Below, one piece after another: positions 44,657 to 57,902 of a stretch of 64,000 nt of DNA. Below the pieces are notes generated by a model, which was not told the origin of the DNA, did no database searches, and saw only the letters and a list, made by a program, of their open reading frames with translations. The position numbers and the translations under genes are program-made. How positions within the stretch are numbered: position 1 is the first letter of the stretch; every line of letters starts with the position of its first letter. Source of the stretch: Atherix ibis (lineage: Eukaryota; Arthropoda; Insecta; Diptera; Athericidae); contig OY282607.1 in assembly GCA_958298945.1 (NCBI GenBank), positions 77,616,868-77,680,867 on the forward strand. Direction: 5' to 3'.

Positions 44657-47600
44657 GCATTTATTTCCAGTTCAAAATTTTACTAAGCCTATGAAAGACG
44701 GCAACTTTCTCATGGAATACATTTTTCTTTACTTACGAGTTTTATGCAATTTATTTTCTCCTTATAAACAGGTATTTTCTTTTGATAATAATTGACTATA
44801 TTCAATGTAATCTAACTGATTTCAGTCACATGTTAACTTTCTTTATTTTTTTTTACATTTTATCTGTACTTTTATTTGGCTATATTACATATTAAAGATA
44901 CATAAAAACTTAAGCTGCTTCTATATGAGGAAAATAAAATATATTTTGAATATTAATAAATATATATTTGAATAAAGTATTTTAAAAATTATGACAATAA
45001 ATTTGAGAAACTTTAATTGATTTTTACATGTAACATATATTTTTAATAAATAATTCTTTTAAAAATATATTGTTTGATTATTTTCTTTATTAATATTTGT
45101 TTTTAAGTGCCTATAGTTTATTGCGTTTGCTATTAATTTAATTTCTTACTAATACATAAATTTAAAGTAGCAAAAAAATTTTAAATTTAAAAAAGAACAC
45201 TAACAAACGAAAAACTTGAATTTGGGAAGCTTGGAAAATTACAAAACTAATTATAGTATATTAGCAACTAATAAATTTTAGCTAAAACTGCTATTAAAAA
45301 GCTATTAAATTTATTTAAATATCTCAGTATTTGATGTTAATTGGATATTATATTCTATATTCTATACATTTATGTAATTATATTTCTTAAAAAAAATTTC
45401 AAAATTATTACATAATTGACCAAAAATTTGTAATAATCGTGTTGTTATTAATATTTTTACAACTTTTTTAAATATGGTAGCTGAACATTTTTTATGTTTG
45501 AAAATTCAAAATGTGTTATATTGTTTGTTTCTAAAATATTGTATTTTAGATTTTATACGTGGACAAATGTTATTTTTGTTACTATGCTTAGTCAGAAATG
45601 GAAGCTTGCTTGTGGTAAATTTTTCATATCAATTATGATAAAAAATGTTCACTTGAAAACAATTGTGCAAATATTTAATTTATCGACAAAAATGGGTTAG
45701 CAATATCGAATAAAGTCGAAATATATTTATTTAAAATTTAAGTACCACGTATGTATTTCGAACATAGTCATATTAAACAATGTCGAGAATAATAAATAAA
45801 TTTCATAATCATAGATTTTTTATACTAATATATTAATATATAAGTACCACAAAGAATATATATGTATAATGAGCTATTTGAAGATAAATAAATAAGTGAA
45901 TTTTTGAATCTTTTCCACATTGTTTTATTGTAATTTTTCTTTTTTCCAAAAACATTTTCATTCCAAAATTATATTTCATATACTTTTTTAAAGGTTTATC
46001 TTTAGTTCATTTAGAATCCAATTTTTAAAGAGCAATTTATTTTGTTATCTTATACATACATAAAATATAGTAATTGTTTAATTTGTATTTAATTAGTGGC
46101 GTTTAATTTTTTAAATTAAATAAAAAGAGTTATATATAAGCTATGACGGATATATTTATTGTAAATTAAAGTCCACGGTTTTGTTTGCAGGACGTAATCC
46201 GGGCGGTCCTATTTTGGATGTCCCTTCCGCCTAAATCGGTCTGAATCTCACCAATGGCGCGAATGACGTCCAGCTCGAAAAGTGTTGTTGTTTTATTGGC
46301 ATTTACCAGGAGTATATATAATATACAATATTACACAGAGTTACACAATATTTACATAGTATTAAGTATGTAAATTCAAACCATTGCTTTGAACCATTGA
46401 AATATGCAAATTCAAACCTGACATAGACCATTGATTTAACCTAGTCCCATAGAAAATATGTAAGGCCATCTGTACACGACGCTATTTTTCCTGGTTCTTT
46501 TCTTGCTAGATTCGCTACTGGTTTTTATGCGTGCTGGCTTCACGCGATACTTTTTTAAAAGTTAGATTTCTAGCTGGTTTTGATGAACAAATGACAAATC
46601 CGCATTTGTCGTTTGCTCATGCATCCCACGTGACAAGATGATGTTTCCCCATTAGTTCTCGTTAAAACTAGTAGCAAAAATAGCAAGAAAAATAAAACCC
46701 GTTCTATTTCTGAAATATTGCTTCGAAAGTAGTAACAGAGCAAGCAGAAACGTAATTTCTAGCATCGCAGCCAGCATCTTAACAAGAACGGTAGCAAGCA
46801 AGGAAATAATTAGCAAAAATACAAAGGAAGCTCTTTAAACTGTTGTAGTTGTTTTTCGTTCCAGATCTAACAACTTTGCTTGTTTACGTAGGCTTTTAGA
46901 CAAACATCTGGGATTTGTTGATCGTTGTTGGATCGTGTAGTTCTCCATAATTAAACCGTGGCTATAGGTTAACATGGCAATTATGTAGTTCTCCATAATT
47001 TGAACGTGGCAAAACATAAACGTATAAGAATAATAGTACTGTCATTTGAAACGTCAAAGTAATAGGCTGTCCCAAATTAGATGTATCTATTTAAAGTCCT
47101 CTTATTTGATAAAGTTAACTTATTTTTTAAGCATAAAAATAAATAATGTCCTTTATGATTCGTAGACACGTTAAAAGAAATTCGACAGCACTTTTGATAA
47201 AGTTAATTTCTTTTTTAAGCATAAAAATAAATAATATCCTTTATGATTCGGATTCGTAGACATGTTAAAAGAAATTCGATAACTCTGCTGAAATTCCACC
47301 CAAAGTTTTACAACAATAAAATTATAAATAAGTATCTAAAAATCATTACTTTTGTTAGAATCCAAATTGAATTACTGAGAAGTTTGTAAAAAAATGGATT
47401 ATTTACTTTCGCTTTTGAATTGATACTATACTTATAAGTACATATATTAAATAGGTCAGATTAACCGATAATCACTACCCTATTACTATAGTACTTATTG
47501 TTAGTAATATTATTTATATCTGTTGCTATGTCATTTACGGATTATTGTATGTTGAAATTTTTATTTTTTATAAAATACATTTATTTGGTAATTGAATTTT

Positions 47601-47975
47601 GTTCATTTGTACTTTTGTGAAAATATAATATTAATTTGTTATACTGATAAAAAAAGTTGCAAAAATTAAGTACATTAGTCAAATTTCAATGCTTATTATT
47701 GGCGCCCAAATTATAATTTTAATTACTTAATGACCCATTCGTATTTTTTTAAATATTTACTTTGGTTTTATAGATGCACTTGTAGTTATGAAGGGGAATT
47801 TTATAAACGAAAAATAGATAAGTATTTTTCTTCTTTCTTCCACATTCAAGAATCAATATGCTTCCGACTTTCTCAAGTTCAAGATTCGCAGGTAGTCACT
47901 TAGTAATGCAGACAGATAGCTAGTTAGTTGGGCGGCAGGTAAGAAGAAAACGACTTACCTCGTTTCAAAAACGAA
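44657..47975. other. Intergenic DNA with possible element remnants
   Basis: AT-rich with no supported gene. A GC-richer patch at about 46180-46300 resembles mobile-element DNA but shows no recognised motif. From 46480 to 46840 TAGCAA/TTGCTA words lie in opposite orientation on the two sides. An 88-bp tandem repeat follows at 47108-47283. Confidence 0.5.
47108..47283. repeat. 88-bp direct tandem repeat, two copies
   Basis: Both copies begin GATAAAGTTAA (47108 and 47196) and share AAGCATAAAAATAAATAAT, CCTTTATGATTCG and GTTAAAAGAAATTCGA. The second has a 6-base insertion (GATTCG doubled). Confidence 0.85.
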
Positions 47976-48481
47976 CAGTGGTTTGTACTGTTATTTTTCA
48001 AGTCCACATCATCTCAGATCAGTCGGTTCAACGTAATATCGCTTATTGCGTCCAGTCAGAAGCACAAACTCAGAACTTACTTGTCGATGTCGACATATTT
48101 GCTATCCAAGTTAGTTTAGAAAATAAGATTAGTGTACATCGACTAGTTGACGTTATAATTAAAATAATTTTAGTTGAATATCTTGCGAGTGTAATAAAGT
48201 GCAGTGTTTCTCATTAATGATAAATTTAATCTATTGATAAATTTTTAAAAAAAATCTGATTTTACCGTTGAATTTTTTGTGCTTTGAAAAGGTATTCAGT
48301 CATCAGTGGACTCTTCATTAATTTACCGTTTGTTAACATAGTTTTTGTAAATTTGTTCTAAATACCTTAGCACACTTATATTAGTTGGTTTTTTTTTATT
48401 GTTGGTAGACTTATATATCTTATTGATAGATTTTGTTGTTATTTGAAATATTTATTTAGTAAAGAAGAGATAAACAAAAAA
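47976..48481 (+). promoter_or_regulatory. Probable promoter and 5' UTR of the secreted-protein gene
   Basis: A less AT-rich stretch (47940-48210) with an initiator-like sequence ATCAGTCGG at about 48016 precedes the start codon at 48482. It contains a chance open frame of 79 residues. The assignment as transcribed leader is inferred from position and composition only. Confidence 0.4.
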
Positions 48482-51400
48482 ATGTCGTTGAAAGGTGTTT
48501 TATTTTTAATACATGTTTGCATAAGCATATCTCTTGGTCATACAACGCAACGGCCAAATCGTGACGATGAATCAAATCCATTTTTGGATTTGGCATCGAA
48601 TTTTGTTCAAGAGACAATTGCTAATCAAAATGGCAATGCAGGAGGTGCTGGACTTGCTGGAGTGGCGTCATTAATTGGTAATCTTATGCAAGGGGGTGAT
48701 GGCAAATCAAATGGTGCTGCTCAAATTCTCTCAGGAATCGGTAGCATGTTAGGTAGTGGAAGATCTGACGGTGGTGGTATAGATCCACAAATGATAAGTA
48801 ATGTCATTGAATTATTTACAAGTGGTGATGATTCAAATGATGATCACCATCGGCCATCCGAGAAAGAATCACTTGGCGTAGAATCGTTTATGCAAATTGC
48901 ATCATTATTCATGAATCAGGGTAATAATAAGCAAGGGGATGGTCTTTCCAATTTTATACCCCTAATAATGCAAGCAATTAGTTCGTATAATGGACCGCAA
49001 GGAAGAAACATTAAAGAAAAGCATAAAGATCATGGATCCGTTCTTCCTCCAATATTGGAACAAATTCATGTGATGTGGGACTATTTTTCAAATACTGAAT
49101 TAGCACAAACTCTTTGGGAAAAGACTGGAATTAGTAAAGTTTTTAAGGTGATTTAATAGATAATACTCTGTTATATTTTACTGCTTTAAAAATGTTTATT
49201 TTCTTAAATAACCAAATTGGCAATAATTATTAAAATTGCGTTTCCTTTTTTTTGTATTATATTTTACTAAACATAGGGATTTACTGATAATGAAGGTAAA
49301 ATCGATTATGATAGACTATTTGAATCACTACACAATCAATCATTCCGGAGACATTGGATTAAACTTGCCACATTATACTTAGCTGAATGGGTTAAATATA
49401 TAGCGCAGCCAGAAGTTTATCAAAGGTGAGAATATATTATATACATTAAAAAAAAGAAAAAAAACATTACACATATAATACTCGTATATATATATATATT
49501 GTCAAATAATTTGTTATGCGAAGATATTTTTGAAAATAGAATTCAAAACACTTGTACAAATATACAATTACACACATAATTCAAGTTATTTTCTGACGTG
49601 TTCTTTAAATATTAAATATTTTTAAAAAAATTTTTATTCGATCATTAAATTTTTAATTAAATTATAAAATATTTTCGATAGAATGTTTTAATAATTTTAT
49701 TTTAAATTGATTTTTATTATTTTTAAAACCTTAAATATTTTTTAAGGAAAGTCAATTTTTTTTACTGTTGTGCTAATTTTATATTTTATATTTAAAAATG
49801 GGCTTTTTGTAATGCATTTATAATAACAATAATAAATTAGTATTTTTGTTATTTGGTCTGACGAAGTTGTGTAGAATTGCGACTTGTACGGAAACGTACG
49901 TGGTCTTTAGTGTCGTGGCACCTTAGAATTTACCTTTCAATGTTATTTGAAATTATAACAATAATAATAATAATAAGGATAGTTATCTTTGGCTTAAAAA
50001 TTTTAAAAATATATTTTTTTTACCTACTTTTTAATATGCCAGTATTTTAAAAATAAATCTTAATATTTGATATATATACCAAGAAAGAATTTTTTTAAAG
50101 CTATTCAAATTTTTCAAAATATCTAAAATAATTTTAAATTTTTAAGAAAAGATAAATATTCATGCAGTGGTTTCATGCAAAAGATATAGTGGTAGTTTTT
50201 TTTAAATTATGAAAACAAAATGATATACTTGGGTGAGTTCGTTTATTTATCTACTTGGCCACTCATCCGATGTTTTGTACGTATTTGAGAGTGTTGTATA
50301 TTTATACATGTACAGCATATAGGTATAGTCATTATTTTTCTCTTGATTTAATGCAAAATAATGACGCAAAACTATTCGCATCTTATGCTTTTTCTTTCCC
50401 TGCACCAAATAATTATGCTCATATTTCCCAAAAGCTTTTATTTTTCTCGACTTTTTCTTCGAATTATAATTTCTTCTTCTCTCTTTTTGATACAGTCACT
50501 ACATCGTCATCACATAGAAATTTTATTGAACAGTTAGCTGCAGCGTCTGTGTTTGACGATTATAAAAACACAACGTTTTTCTTAACGTTTTGTTCCATAA
50601 TTGCCAGTAAATTTTACACGTCCGTCTTTCCAATTTCACCTAACCGATTTTCATATTTGTGGTCGAACTTATGAATTATATATTATATTTCGGTGTTAAG
50701 TCTACCATTTGTAATTTAGGCTAATTTAGTTGACATAACTGAACTTTGAATTTGTATAACTTTTATTGTATTATTATAAAATTTTAGCATTACCACGTCA
50801 AGTTCTTTGGCTAATATGTTCTATATTTACTTTGAAAAGTCGTGCATCTTAAATTTATTTTTAACTACATATATATATACATATAAGATGGCAATCATAG
50901 AATTTTGATTTAATAAGAAATCTGTAGGTAATAGTGTGTTTGTAATTACAGTTCGTTGACACCATTCGTTCTTGCGGTAAACCTGTTTACAATGTTCGCA
51001 TTTTCATGTTTTATTTTCTGAGAATCTCTGATAAGCTTATACACAAATTGAAGATATTTTCCTCATCATTATTTTTTTCAGTATGAATAGAGATTTATTT
51101 ATTTTTATCCAGCATATATGTAAATATATTTATAACTGAAATAATATAGTATTAATAATTCGTAAAATATGTAAAAATTCTTAATCTATAATTTCACATA
51201 TGGTATGATAGGTTCATGACATTTTCAGAAGGACCTACTTTCAAACAAATTTTTTTATATACATATATGTATGTTAACAATTTTGAAATATCACATTAAT
51301 AGAAATCTATAACAGATAATAAATTTTCTGATTTTATGTAAATTTTCGAATTTCTAAAAACTGTGCGGTCTCTTTAAAAATTATGCCTTAAGCGTCAATA

Positions 51401-53680
51401 TTTTTTAACTGGTTCATTCGTCAAAAGGTAAGGTCTATTTCCAAGCATTAAAAGTTATAAGTTATTATTACGTTACCATGGATAATTTGTTTATATGTAT
51501 ATAAATACATGTAACGGGAAGACGCTTTTAGCTTTTTAAAAATTACTGTTAATATAAGAATTTGTTATTTAGCTAATAAAAATTAATGGAAAATCATATT
51601 TTCGGTCATATTTTGACCTTGTGATGATACTTTTTTACTACGCATCGTATTACGAAATAACTTACTTATAATTTTGAGCATTTTATTTGACACAACAATA
51701 TGTTTTAAATTAAATGCTCAAATATTTTTTTAATTGCCGCTATATTCAAATTGAATGGTATAAGAATGTGGTAAGATTTATTTTCTCAAATTCCTACGTA
51801 CTTTAGTTTAAAAAAGGGATTGCAAAGCCTTTTGAATGTCGGCGATCATAACGAGTAGTAATAAGTAGGTAATTTTATAAATTATAAAACTATTTTGTAA
51901 TTTACTATAAGATTTTTACAATACTACGAGTATTTCCTGTATTTGTAGGATCGAAGTTAGTTTTTAGTATGTATAGTCTTTGAATAATTCGATAACAATT
52001 AGTTGCTAATTCTTTACATAAAAAAGGAAATAAATTATTTATATGTTATGCTATTGTCTAATTAAATGAATTTGTATTTTCATATATGTACGGTTTAGTT
52101 TGTATCAAAAAGTACAATTTAAGTAGTATAAAATATTATACTACTAATAAAATATGACACGCTCAATTTCGATATTAATAGATAAAACTACTGGTATTAA
52201 ATGTCTTACTTTCATTAATATCCATATACATAGGTATAGTCGTGACAATAATAAATATTTGTTTATATCTTTCATAATTAAACGTGTTCTTCAGAAAACT
52301 TATTTTTGAATGTAGTATAAGCCCAATTAAATTGAAATATTTTCGACAAAAAATTAAAAAAAACACACATAAATAATATTATGTGTATTATTGTTAAAAG
52401 AATTTTATGATTATTGTTAATACGTCATGAAAAGTAAATAAAATATTTTTACTTCCAGAGAATAATTTTTATTAATTTATTAATTTTTAAATTTGAATCT
52501 GTTTATTAAATAAGAGAATAGAACAATTATTATAAAAATAATTTCAAATTATTAAAAAAAAACTAATTTTTTTCTAATTCAATTATATAAAAATACTGTT
52601 TTTAAAATATTTCTTATAATTTCGGTAATTTTTATATAAGATTTTGACTACAAATTTAAATTAATTATATATAAAGAAAATATCAAATATATTGTTTAAA
52701 GAAAAAAAAATTTCAATTTTCTATTAATAATATTTTATTTTATATATAAAGATATATTCAAACGGGACAAGCAATGGTTAATGGATATTTAAAAATGTAT
52801 GGATTCCCTAAATCTGCACTAATTGATTCTGCTCGACCCGTTGAAACTATTTCCAATTTTTTGAATTACGCATCAAAACAACATTTTCGTACAAAGGCTG
52901 ATGCAAAATCGTATGTGAAACCAGCTGTTACTTATATACAGGACTTATTCAAAATGGCCCAAACTCGAGGTTTTTTGCAAAAATTCAACGCATCGGAACT
53001 GAGTGATAAACTTACAGATACACTTAACTTAGAGGTAAAGGACAAATTTTTATATGTTCAAAAATAACTCTTGTTTATTTTATTTTATTCAGAAGTGTTC
53101 CTTTAGAAATATAAATTGACTTTTCTATAAAATATATCAAATGTAATTTTTATGTAGATTATAGAACCGGTTCTTAAAATACATCGTGGTTATCATCATG
53201 CGATTGAAATACCTCACTGTGATAAGTACATTTTATGTGAACTAAATTCTCATGATCCTAACGAAAAGCTGGGACTACCAGGATTTAAGGCAGGCATAAT
53301 GAAATTTGGTAGTATGGCTGCAGCTTGGTTTGTTAGTACAGAAACAAATACACCATTCTGGGACTTAATTAATGTCGTCAATGAGCCGTATGATTGCACG
53401 GTAAATATAACAAAATAGTATATAAAAGATCAATTAGTAATTCTACTACTCCCCAATAGTAAAGTTCATTATTCTAGTTTTTTTTTTGTAAAATTGTGTA
53501 ATACTGGGTTTTAAATATATTAATATTATCAACTCATTTCAAAAATGGAAAACGTTTTTATAACATCTAATAAAATTATGTATTTTTTCTATATTACAGA
53601 AACGATTCCCAGTTGATTGTTCGCAATTCCATGAGGGAGAAGCAAAGGTCAAGACGGAATACGTTCATACTGAACTTTAA
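48482..53680 (+). CDS. Conserved-looking secreted protein, family not recognised
   Basis: Exons 48482-49147, 49277-49425, 52752-53034, 53158-53400 and 53600-53680 join in phase to 473 residues. The chosen ATG gives a clear signal peptide (MSLKGVLFLIHVCISISLG). Residues 25-160 are low complexity, rich in Gly, Asn, Ser and Asp, with repeated LASLIGN-like turns. The second half is globular: IPPILEQIHVMWDYF-type helices, FRRHWIKLATLYLAEWV and a C-terminal part with four Cys (CDKYILCELN, YDCTKRFPVDC) probably forming disulfides. No catalytic motif is visible. The 3.3-kb third intron... is the only large one. I cannot name the family; function unknown. Confidence 0.8.
49426..52751 (+). other. Large intron of the secreted-protein gene
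   Basis: 3326 bp with GTGAGA donor and TAAAG acceptor, AT-rich. A GC-richer patch lies at 49855-49930 and a chance 139-codon open stretch at 50255-50674. No terminal repeats or known protein motif were found. Confidence 0.75.
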
Positions 53681-54138
53681 ATATAATAAATAAATAGAAC
53701 TTCATTTTATTAAATTTTTGTAAATAAAAACATGAATATGAAAAAAAAAACAGTTTTTTATATAACATAAATTTTTCCTATTATGAAAAAAAATGGGACA
53801 ATGGGATAAAAAGTAAATTAAAAGAATAATAAATTGTAATAATAGTTTTAGATATAATTCAAACAATAATATTTAATAAAATGATTTTTGTGATAACATT
53901 TGTTTTATATTAATAATTAGTACATGTTTAATGAATTTTATTTTTATTTTTGCAAAATATAATATATTAGGGCTTTAAAACACACACATATATTTTTTAT
54001 TGTAAAGATAAACATACTACATATATTTATAAACCCCTTTTTTACATTATTTTTTTTATTTTAAAACAATATTCTTTGTGAATCTATATAATAATGTATG
54101 AATTAAAAATTATGTTTTTATAATATAGGATTCAAGCA
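53681..54138. other. Short intergenic DNA between convergent genes
   Basis: AATAAATAAATAG directly after the secreted-protein stop suggests its polyadenylation. The minus-strand Arl3 gene ends at 54139. No gene seen. Confidence 0.6.
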
Positions 54139-55455
54139 TTAATTTTTTTTCATATTTTTACAAACCCAATCCATTCCATCCTAAAATAATATGAAGACAA
54201 TATGATATATATAAACAAAATATATAAAAAAAAGAGTATCGAATTTTTACCTTAACTCCAGTACCTTCGACCGCCGAGCAAGGTTGAATCTGCCAAGTCC
54301 GATCCTCCAATTTTGTTAGGCCTATATTTTCTACGATTTCTGCACCACACATTGCATTAGGAAGGTCTTGTTTGTTTGCAAAAACTAGCAAAGGAATATT
54401 TTGCAGTCTTTCATCTGTTAATATTTCCATCAATTCATTTCCAGTTTCTGATAATCGATGTCGATCCGTGCAATCTATGACATAAATCTGTTTGCAAAAT
54501 ATACACTGTACCGATGAAAAGATAAAAAAACCAAATAACAAATACCAGAATATCCGTATTCTCAAAATAATTTTTCCAATAAGGTCGAATTTTACTTTGC
54601 CCACCAATATCCCACACATTAAGTTTGAATCCATCACATGCTACAGATTTTATATTAAATCCGGCAGTTGGTGTAACCTGATTAAAAATCATATCAAGTT
54701 AAATATGAAATTGCAATTAAGTCTGTCTGTTTCCCATTATAAATGATCAAATATTTTTTTGTAAAACTACGGATATTTTTTGAATATTTACTTACATGCG
54801 TTATTTCTTCAGACGCTAAACTTTTGAGTAAGGTAGTTTTGCCCGCATTATCAAGGCCCAGCAATAGAATTCGGGCTTCTTTGTCTGTATTTGCACGCAT
54901 TTTACGTAATAACGACAAAAGCCCCTGTAGTGCAAATAAAAAAGAATGGAATATTTTATAATATACAATTGCATATAAAGTTAAATATTTAAAATGAAGG
55001 GAAAGAGAAAAATAATTATTTATAATAACCGTAATTTGGAATTGAAAAGTAAATAAAATATAATAAATTGAAAGAAAAATTACAAAAAAAATACAAATCA
55101 ATAAAAAAATATTTTTGTAATACAAAAATCATTTATACGGTTTATCGACACATTTTTTGTTAAGGTAATAACATTTTACTCAAATGTTAATAATCGGTTT
55201 TATGTGAACCAAAGACACAAACCATCTGAGAGTAAATGCACATAGTTGACAGTACGGGAAACTTTTTTTACTGTCATATTTGACATACGAAATCGGAACG
55301 AAGTAAAATTTATTAACTGTGTTGATATGGTAACCGTTTTGAAATACAAATGCATACTTCAATAAACTTTAATTTCTTTTTAAAAAAAAATTATAATTAT
55401 TTTATATTTTAATATATTATTTGTTATTTTATTTGAAAAGATAATTTCTTACCAT
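54139..55455 (-). CDS. Arl3: ADP-ribosylation factor-like GTPase Arl3
   Basis: Arl3 in its GTP form releases lipidated cargo from carrier proteins (PDE6D, UNC119) and is tied to ciliary and microtubule functions; the Drosophila gene is dead end (dnd). Minus-strand exons: 55455-55453, 54924-54796, 54677-54546, 54487-54251 and 54180-54139. They give 180 residues, the family length. Exon 1 codes only the initiator Met, so exon 2 starts at Gly2 ([16 protein letters not shown]). GTP-binding motifs: P-loop GLDNAGKTT, switch [12 protein letters not shown], switch II WDIGGQ, NKQD and SAVEG (for SAL/SA). The C-terminus is [10 protein letters not shown]. Ser follows GGQ where Arl3 usually has Arg or Trp. 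Confidence 0.94.
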
Positions 55456-55603
55456 ATAGAAAGTCGATTTGAAACAGTATTCGGAGATATTTCAATAAAT
55501 TAGAAATTTTATAACTATGATGTGCCGGGTTGTTGGATTTGTCGTCTATTGTAACTGCGGAGACTAAACGTTAATTTCTGACAGGAATTGCCAACTAAGA
55601 AAT
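55456..55603. promoter_or_regulatory. Compact bidirectional promoter of Arl3 and the RCCD1-like gene
   Basis: Only 148 bp separate the two divergent start codons, so both promoters and leaders lie here or Arl3's extends little beyond. The second half (55515-55570) is less AT-rich. No TATA box at a fitting place was identified. Confidence 0.6.
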
Positions 55604-57029
55604 ATGAAAAACGTCTACGTTTGTGGTTTCAACGGCTTCAAGCAGTTTATTAATGTGGAATCAACTCGTATAGCCAGTCCAACAAGTAGGATCCTAAAAT
55701 ATGAAATTTGATGTTTAATTTTATGTATGCTTTTAGAAATATCATTATTACAATTATTTTGCAAAGCAATCTATGCAATTTCGTGGTCATTTAATGCAAT
55801 AGCTTACGGTAATAAAGTAGAATTAAGTGGATTTCTTATTGGAGTTGCGGGTAATCGGAAATTATTAGAATTCGGATGTCCTATAAAGCAGTTAGCTGTT
55901 AATGATAGCAGATGTCTTGCGCTTTTGGAAAATGGAGATATAATAAAGATATCTATTGAAACATTAATAATAGATAAATTAAGATTTTTAGATATTGAAC
56001 AAAATTCAAATAAAAGGAACATATTTGGAGATTTAAAGCAAACGCCTCCAGATGAGGTTGAATGGCTAGTAGCAGGAAATGTTATTTGTGTAGCAATAAC
56101 TCGAAACAACTTTGTCTACAATATTCCAGTAAAGATACACCAGTTTCCAAAGTATATTCGAATTGTGTCAGTAAAATGTGGTGCGGAACATGCACTAGCC
56201 CTTACATCTAATGGTGATATTTATTCATGGGGAAATGGCCTGTTAGTATAATAATTTTATGAAATTTAATTATTTTAAAAAAATTACCAAATATAATTAT
56301 TTAATTGTAGCAAATTATATTTGTTAATTTCAAAAAACAAATTCAAATGACTTAAAATAAATTCATGTGACTTAATAATTAAAAGCGAATTATTTTCTAT
56401 ATATATATCAGTATTAAATGAATTTTTAAATTGCACACCTTTAATTTTTCAGACGTGGACAATTAGGCAATGAAGTTACCGAAAAACAGGAGATACCTTT
56501 AATTGTGGAGCCTTTAGCAGGAATTAAAGTATAAGTTGATTAAAGTTAGCACTATGATGTTAAAACAATATTATTATTTCAGATAGTACGTATTGCTTCA
56601 GGATCGTGGAGCAGCGCTGCAGTTTGTTCTTTTGGAACACTTTATGTTTGGGGTTTCAATAATAATGGACAACTCGGCCTAAAATGTATTGAAAATATAC
56701 CTTCGCCTCTAGGACAAATAGTTGAGCATCGCAAGAAGCAAAGTGTATATTATTCACCAGAAATTGTTGATTTACCTTCATGTTGTTGTTTTGATGGTGA
56801 GAGCACAGAAGCTTGCAGTATAAAAGAAGTATTCTGTGGCGCTCGACATACTTTTGTTCAAAAATCTTGCGGTAAATTATATAATGCTGGCTGGAATTCC
56901 TATGGGCAATTAGGAATAAATAGTTCTGCCGAATTTCAGGACGAGTTTGTTGAATTTAAAAATTTAACAAATATTCAAGATATAATCTGTGGTCCCTGGT
57001 GTACTGTATTTGTTACTGATGAAATATAA
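55604..57029 (+). CDS. RCCD1: RCC1-repeat protein resembling RCCD1
   Basis: RCC1 repeats build a propeller; human RCCD1 partners the histone demethylase KDM8 in chromatin. Exons 55604-55685, 55737-56241, 56453-56528 and 56583-57029 are in phase and give 369 residues, about RCCD1 size (376 in human). The start MKNVYVCGFNGFKQF has the opening FGFNxFGQ-like repeat. Later repeats are clear: CGAEHALALTSNGDIYSWG/NGLRGQLG across the exon 2/3 junction, GSWSSAAVCSFGTLYVWGFN with NNGQLGL, and GARHTFVQKSCGKLYNAGWN with SYGQLGI. The exon 2 donor GTTAGT was chosen because it alone restores GNGLRGQLG. A JmjC partner is not in this window. Confidence 0.85.
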
Positions 57030-57854
57030 ATCAAAAACAAATCATAACAATTAGATATCATCATTTATTTTAATAAATATATTTATATATTACATCAGAA
57101 ACTTATTCGATTATATTCAGTTTGTTTAATTTACTAATTTCATAAAACTATCCACATTGCCTTATTTTACCGTAATTTTCCTGTCAGATAGATGGGATAA
57201 CTATAAAATGGAGCTAAATTTTCGGAATTGTCTTCGAAACCAAAAACATATGATTTGTCTTAAATCTGTTTTATTTATTAAGCCATTTTTAAAACTTCAG
57301 CGAAAATAAAATTGGTCACTGGAAACTTACTCAATTAATTGTATGATTTGGCATCAATATTCGATTCATCACTGATATTTTTATAAAGTTTAGGCATTCA
57401 TTCTGAAAATTTACTAGGTATTATTTTCAAGAAAGTTTTCTTTCTGAAATGAAAAATATTAACAGATTTATTTGGTATTAAAGAGTACAAACCAAAGTTA
57501 TCCACTTCATAGTAAAAAAACTTTCCTACTTCATATATACATAAAACAAAATAATTATAGATATAAAAAAATATATTCTCATAAAATAAATCTTTCGTAT
57601 AATTGAATTAGCATTTAAACTAGATTTATAACTTCAAAATAGAACTTTAATTCAAAGTGGTATGCAATCTGAGCTTACTGATAGTAGGCAATTAGGTGCA
57701 ACTTAAAAAAATGGTAGTCTGAAAAACAGAAATTTGTAGATTTTTGCTTTAACATTTTGAGAAAGCATCGGATGTTCTTGGGCTTGAATTATAATGATTG
57801 AGTATAATAAACCATAGAATAATAACGTTTTTGAATTCATTTAACATTAAAATC

Positions 57855-57902
57855 GGGTTTTTCAATAGAAACTTGATATGTCAAGTTGCTATTGAAATAC
57901 CC
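57855..57902. repeat. 48-bp nested inverted repeat, possible mini-mariner
   Basis: GGGTTTTTCAATAGAAACTT at the left is mirrored by GGGTATTTCAATAGCAACTT on the opposite strand from the right; the arms of 22 bases are separated by only 4. The arm start resembles the terminal repeat of the mariner at 61261 (GGGTTTTCCAATAAG). Confidence 0.7.

Noticed and set aside
49855..49930. GC-rich patch suspected to be a tRNA or SINE
   Set aside because: I could not fold a cloverleaf and saw no A/B box pair or poly(A) end.
50255..50674. 139-codon open frame inside the large intron at 49.4-52.8 kb
   Set aside because: Phe/Ser/Tyr-rich as expected from pyrimidine-rich DNA, no motif, and it lies between two exons of a real gene on the same strand.
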